A stretch of 64,000 nucleotides of DNA from Lingula anatina (taxonomy: Eukaryota; Brachiopoda; Lingulata; Lingulida; Lingulidae): positions 649,984-713,983 of the forward strand of contig NW_019776046.1 of NCBI RefSeq assembly GCF_001039355.2, read 5' to 3'. Made by a program: the position numbers and the translations under genes. Below the pieces are notes generated by a model that was not told where the DNA came from, ran no database searches, and worked only from the letters and a program-made list of their open reading frames with translations. Every line of letters begins with the position of its first letter. The first letter of the stretch is position 1. Positions 58,939-64,000 of this stretch are shown piece after piece.

Positions 58939-61394
58939 GATGGGAGTGGAGGTGGTGAATGGGGAGGGAGGGGGGTCCACAACCCTCGATGGTAAGGGCC
59001 TGCTGTGCCTCCCTCCAAATCCGTCACTGAAGCGGACACTAAATGGTCCGTCAACTGACCACAAACAAGGCAATCAGTGTGAATACAGATGGTCACGGCG
59101 GTCAGATCTGCAGCGGCGGAACTGCCGAGGATACATGGTCAAGTGATTTTCACGGACACGGAGTTAATGTGAGGTTTTTGTGGTCAGTTGATGGGTGATT
59201 TTGACCACCGTAAACGCTTGTCTCGTCTGTAATTTTTGTGTACTTGTGCAGACATTACTAGCCGTTCTTTATGACTTCAACACAAAACTGATTCTTTTCC
59301 ATGTTAATTTTTTTTTATTTATCTACATATTTTTGCAACCATGTAAAAAGATTTGAATATCGAATGCCGTTCAACTGATGACTGTTTTATGTTGACAACG
59401 GAAGTGACGTCACCTCATATATTTTAAGATATTTGCATCTTTATTGATGACTGCATTAGATACCACATTACTTGATACACTCCTTGGAGTTATTCTAGTG
59501 AGAAGAAGAATCTATTTCACTGTTATCGATTATCTTTTTAACATCGGAGTATTTAAGGGACTTGATAATTTAGTATAGCACCATACACTCAAGGAATACA
59601 CCCCTTGATAATTCAGAATGCTTGTAGCATCATACTTAAACCCACTGGGGTTTCAACAAAGCTGTGAAATGACGCTTTTGAGACTGTTTTTCGATCTGAA
59701 ACTTTTCTTGGTCTGAACAGACTTGGATGAAGTACAGAAGACAGTAAATTAGTATGTTCCATGTTGAGAGTATTTTCCCCTCTTCACGACAGATCTTCTC
59801 ATCAGATAAACCATCGAGTGTAAAGCACCGGGTCTGTTCACTCCACCTAGAATCTGGCCCGACTCAAGAACGATTCAGGTTCATTTGGATGCCATTTTAG
59901 CCCCCCTCCCCCTCCTCCCCCCCCAACGGGTCTATGTTGCAAAAAAGGTTTAGTCGAAAATTGTGTCAAAAGTTATAGAGCAAATTCCTAATTCAGTTGA
60001 AGAAAAATCCATGGAAGTCCATTTCAGTAATGCGAGTACTGGTCTGAAATGTTGCATGTCTTTCTTGTAAAACGGGCGCAATGTTTCATTTCACGGGACA
60101 ACTACTAACTTTCTTCATTTTGTATCAAAGCTGACTGACATTTCGGTCTTACAGCCAAAACATATTTTGGTCTAAAGTTTTTCCTATCAATCTGGTCCAT
60201 GGTGATTGGTAGCCTCGACTTCGGGAGGAGATTGGATATTTGAAGATACATTTTTCAGTATTCCGTTTTTCGAAGAAAACCAGTGTTTGACAACATAAGG
60301 TGCATATGGCACCCCAAAACACCTAATTCAAGGAGAAAAATAGTATGCGTCTGAGTGAAATGAATCAAATGGTAAAAAGATCCCCACAGAGATTAAAACG
60401 ATGACTTTGCCCGCTAAAACATTACCGTTAAGTTACTTGTATTCCACAAAAAACCGACCAGTAAATTGTCTACGGCGTTTGATCTCATGTGCGCGTTCAC
60501 CTACGTTTATGTTCTATGTGTGCAGCTGTGCGCATGCGCGTGTGTGAGCACACCGCTGCTCGCCCTAAGCGGTCCAGATTGCGACCAGTGTGAACGCATC
60601 CCTTTGGTCATTACCGATTCACATCCAAGGTGCTAGAGGTGGACATTACTCCAGAGAGATGTCCACTGCGATAGTGCACTGGGGGGTCCAAAAATCTCGT
60701 GACATCTTCGCTATGACTGCAGGACATGGAAAATATAAACATCAGATCAAATAAATAAAAGGGACAGGGGAAATGTAGGCCTATTATTGGTTACAGCAAG
60801 AGGATAAAAACATTTTTTCTTATCTATGTTTTAATTTTAATAAATAGATGTCATCACAAAAAGACATTCGCAGATACACAAACATGGTAAGAGTAACTTT
60901 GTTTCTTTTTTGATATTTAATCTATTCGAGTAAATTTGTAGTTGGCCATTTCGGCATTACCCTTGCCAATGTAGCTGAATATCACATCTTTAATTCTATC
61001 GCATTAACATCCACCTTTGCTTCCCTCCAAACCTGACTGAAAGCACACCTTTTTTTAATAAAATAGGGTCATCCGCAAATGTTTGTACACCCCTGTAGTT
61101 TTAAAGACACTATGGCTTAGCGTGCTTTACCGGCAAGACGCATATCTTTCTGATATGCCGCTGGACGGGTACGGACAGATCTGTCTCTCTCTGACATACG
61201 ACTGACCAATTTGACAAATTCATAACTACTTAATGTGTATTAATGGTCTGTCCTCCCCGCGCCACTTGTACTTTTTAAGTTGAAGAACGCCGCTTTTTGC
61301 TGACCGTCTGCCATCCTTGCAAAGTGAAATCTCGGCTTGTTGACTGCCAAGCACCTACTTGCAGACGTTGACGTCTTTTTATCGATACCCCATC

Positions 61395-61439
61395 ATGGCC
61401 ATGAAGAACGCAGCTTTGAGTCTCTCCGTGCTTCGGATG
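61395..61439 (+). CDS. Candidate first coding exon of a gene running downstream
   Basis: CATCATGG in good start context opens 15 codons, MAMKNAALSLSVLRM, ending exactly at ATG/GTGAGT, a strong donor. The Arg/Lys and small-hydrophobic composition resembles the beginning of a mitochondrial targeting or signal sequence. No following exon is recognised before 64000, so the gene, if real, continues past the window. Chance is possible with so short a frame. Confidence 0.35.
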
Positions 61440-64000
61440 GTGAGTTTTCGTTCTCTGACTGACGGCGTACAGGTACTAGAATATGTGTGAGAGAAGCCAA
61501 GTTACTGTTTATTACAACTCATCCCACTTGCCTGTAATGAATATACATGGAATTGAGAATTGTGATGTTTGTTATTGCATTTGCAGTTACACTGACAGTG
61601 ACAGTATAGTGCGAGACATTATCACTGGCGAGACTTTTGGAGCTTATATTTACAATTTCATATTTTCATCATTGTGTTAGGACATTTACTGGATATAAAA
61701 TATATAAAAACTTGATTTAGAACGTTGAGACAGACAACTAGGTCTAGAAGAGGCAGTGAGTACATTTGGTAATGATGACTACTAAACGATAAAATGTGTT
61801 TATTGTTTGTATTGTAACTACTTCTACACGTAACTGTAAAAAACAGAGTTTAATAATATACTGCATAAATTTATTGTACAACATTCAACGTATATTACAT
61901 TTTTGTTCTAAGATCTAAACTAAATGCAGGAATAACATGTGAACGTAGGGTTATATATTCAACCTCACTCATGTCGTGGTCACTTTTTCGTCGTTTTTTT
62001 TTTTTTTTTTTTTTTTTGTGAACACGGGATTGCTAAACTCAAACTTCACACTAGCTATCCTTTTTTTTCCGTAACCCTCTGCAGCCTGCAGCTGAGTCAA
62101 CCGTGAAATTATTCCATCATAATTTGTTTTGATTTCTGAAATATCCCGACCGAGTACTTTTAATTGGTGTGCTTCTTTTTTGTTCCGAACGCCGCAGAAC
62201 CACAGCAAACCGTTCATTTGAACCACAAATTGCTTTAAATGTAGAATTAAGTCGGTGATTTTTGCTTTGTATATGTATATTTAGTTGGAGGTCCTCATTA
62301 TAGGCGAGAAGACCCGGGTTAATTGGTGAAAATATAACCTTTTTAGTTTCCGCTTCTATTAGAGAAGGAAAGGTTACGATTTTCACGCCAGAAGAGAGTT
62401 TAAGTGCTCTGCCTGGTAAAGGAATAGGATGAGTTACTTTTTTTCATGACTGAAAAATATCTAACTGTTCCATGCGTCAGTATTGACAGACGCGCGCACA
62501 CACAAATAGTGAGGCATAAACACACACACACACACACATACACACACACACACACACATTTATGTTGGTTTCGTCGCTTATAGCAAATGAATGTCATAGT
62601 TTGGGTGATGTTTTTTTTTATCTAAAGTCACTCCTACGCCATGTTTTATATGTACACACGCTCCAACTACCAATATCACACAAGTTAACTGTAAGCAATT
62701 AAACTGCCCTGAAGTGTTACATGTACATGTATTTCACAGGGAGAAAACTAGAAAGAAAATCACGGGATAGAATTTGGAATTTTGGTCCAAATATTTATGA
62801 CAGTGTCAGTGAAGATAAAATATAATCTCCTCGGGGGATAGGGGTGCAGGAATTTCCCTGGGGGTGGACATGGACACGGTGGGGTGATCTGTTGGATAAC
62901 TTGACGTGTTACCTAACACTACATGCGTCTATATGGTCACGGTACCTGACCAGGGGACATTATCACAATGTAACTCTAGGCCGAAAGCTGGTGTTTACTT
63001 TTATACCACTATCTTTTTGGTCTATTTTAATTCCAATATTAATCAGTAGTAGTCCAGTTACAAGTAATAGTTTTTTTAAGCTGGTGTTTGATAAGCTTAT
63101 TTAGTGGATTTCTGTGGGTTTTGTGCAACTTAGACTAATTTTTTTAATTTCTTGAGAAGCCATTTCGTGGTAGACGGCAAAAAATGCTGCACCTGCCATC
63201 CTTTTGCAAAACAGATAAGTGTGCGTTACATGTAGCTTTATGCCAACTTTGTCTGCAAATCATTTGTATTTACGTGTGGTTAGTTGCTCGGCGCTTTTTG
63301 TACAAACTCATGGTTTCTTTCTTAATGTATGACTTGAAAGGGATAATTTCATCTTAAAAATTATGTCACCTTCATTTTTCTCCATTCTCTCTCTCTCTCT
63401 ACACCTTAGTCATTTTTCTTTCTCTCTCTCTCTCTCTCTCTCTAACACCCACCTCTGAACGATATGATATATGGGATAAGAGCATTCCAAACCTGAGGCA
63501 CGATGCATAATTCCGATAGCGACGTGATGGCTTTGATATAGTTATCGTGTTTATAGTCATTTTAACTACATGCTTCTGGTTTGATGGCGACAGCTAATTC
63601 TCCCCACAACAAACATGTTACCTGTTCCACACAAGAAATGTAGACCGACAATATTGGACTAAATTCTTTGGCTAAACTCTAGATAGACTAAAATTTTAGT
63701 CTATTTAGTCTACATTGTTCTAAGGTAAGGAAAGTAGTTGTCCAATAATGAGTTTTGAATTATAATATACTGAGCCCAAGAATATTTTTACATTTATAGG
63801 CTCCTTAACTACTAAAAAGGGGAAAATACAGTGTTATACAACAAATAGATGGACAAGACTCCCTAGAATACGTATTTGACACTAATCATTTGCTAAGAGG
63901 TTTTCGTTTTAACATAACCTTATTCACAAATTTTGCTCTGGCAGTGGTACCCTACGCAGAGGGTGGGTTTCAAATGAAAGAGTTTCGTTTGTGTTTAAAA
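61440..64000. other. Terminal stretch without recognised gene
   Basis: May be the first intron of the candidate gene starting at 61395. Contains an (AC)n tract at 62521-62561 and (TC)n tracts at 63386-63402 and 63419-63443. No coding domain seen. Confidence 0.4.

Noticed and set aside
58626-59146. Long Cys/Val- and His/Thr-rich frames
   Set aside because: Products of the TG/CA microsatellite in different frames.

Overview
The window is animal nuclear DNA: AT-rich, full of simple repeats and small DNA transposons, with genes split into many short GT-AG exons. It holds three well conserved housekeeping-type genes and one secreted-protein gene with a broken sister copy. The organism is most likely a marine invertebrate. 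A bivalve mollusc is my best guess, from the lineage-style secreted CTHRC1-like duplicates, the density of fold-back and MITE-like elements and the intron structure. I cannot name a species, and this is inference.

Layout. 675-7892 (+) is a complete LACTB2 gene (endoribonuclease of the metallo-beta-lactamase fold), 7 exons, 291 codons. 10922-25676 (-) is a complete vesicular-type zinc transporter of the ZnT2/3/4/8 group (SLC30A), 9 coding exons, 443 codons (421 from an internal Met). It converges on LACTB2. 26049-31318 (+) is a complete RagC/D GTPase (RRAGC/RRAGD), 9 coding exons, 383 codons, whose first coding exon carries only the ATG. It lies head to head with the zinc transporter: the start codons are about 370 bp apart, so a shared bidirectional promoter is likely. 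35708-38302 (+) holds a truncated, frameshifted copy and then an intact copy of a secreted coiled-coil protein ending in a CTHRC1-type domain (273 codons, 3 exons). From 38303 to 64000 I find no confident gene: the stretch holds simple repeats, tRNA-derived SINE-like units, degenerate duplications, a sequencing gap (50927-51069) and a few candidate exons (43077, 47613, 53607, 61395).

Mobile and repeat structure is the richest part. There is a fold-back element of 943 bp carrying an 18-bp minisatellite and promoter-like motifs in both arms (34732-35674). A 553-bp element has 111-bp near-identical inverted arms (33737-34289). A three-copy MITE family has one copy split by a 1165-bp element at a duplicated TTAA (16721-18097). 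A palindromic MITE occurs twice, at 20691 and 30514. The second of these copies sits in a minisatellite built from duplicated copies of the RagC exon 8 splice donor. A LINE ORF1 relic lies in a LACTB2 intron. A 1.7-kb direct duplication joined at a single N (22152-25515) looks like an assembly artefact of two haplotypes and falsely duplicates the edge of the first zinc transporter exon.

Functionally, RagC/D (lysosomal amino-acid sensing through mTORC1) and a vesicular zinc transporter share an intergenic region that holds an MiT/TFE-type E-box (GTCACATGAC). The same core lies just upstream of LACTB2 and in both arms of the fold-back element. The regulatory link is inference.
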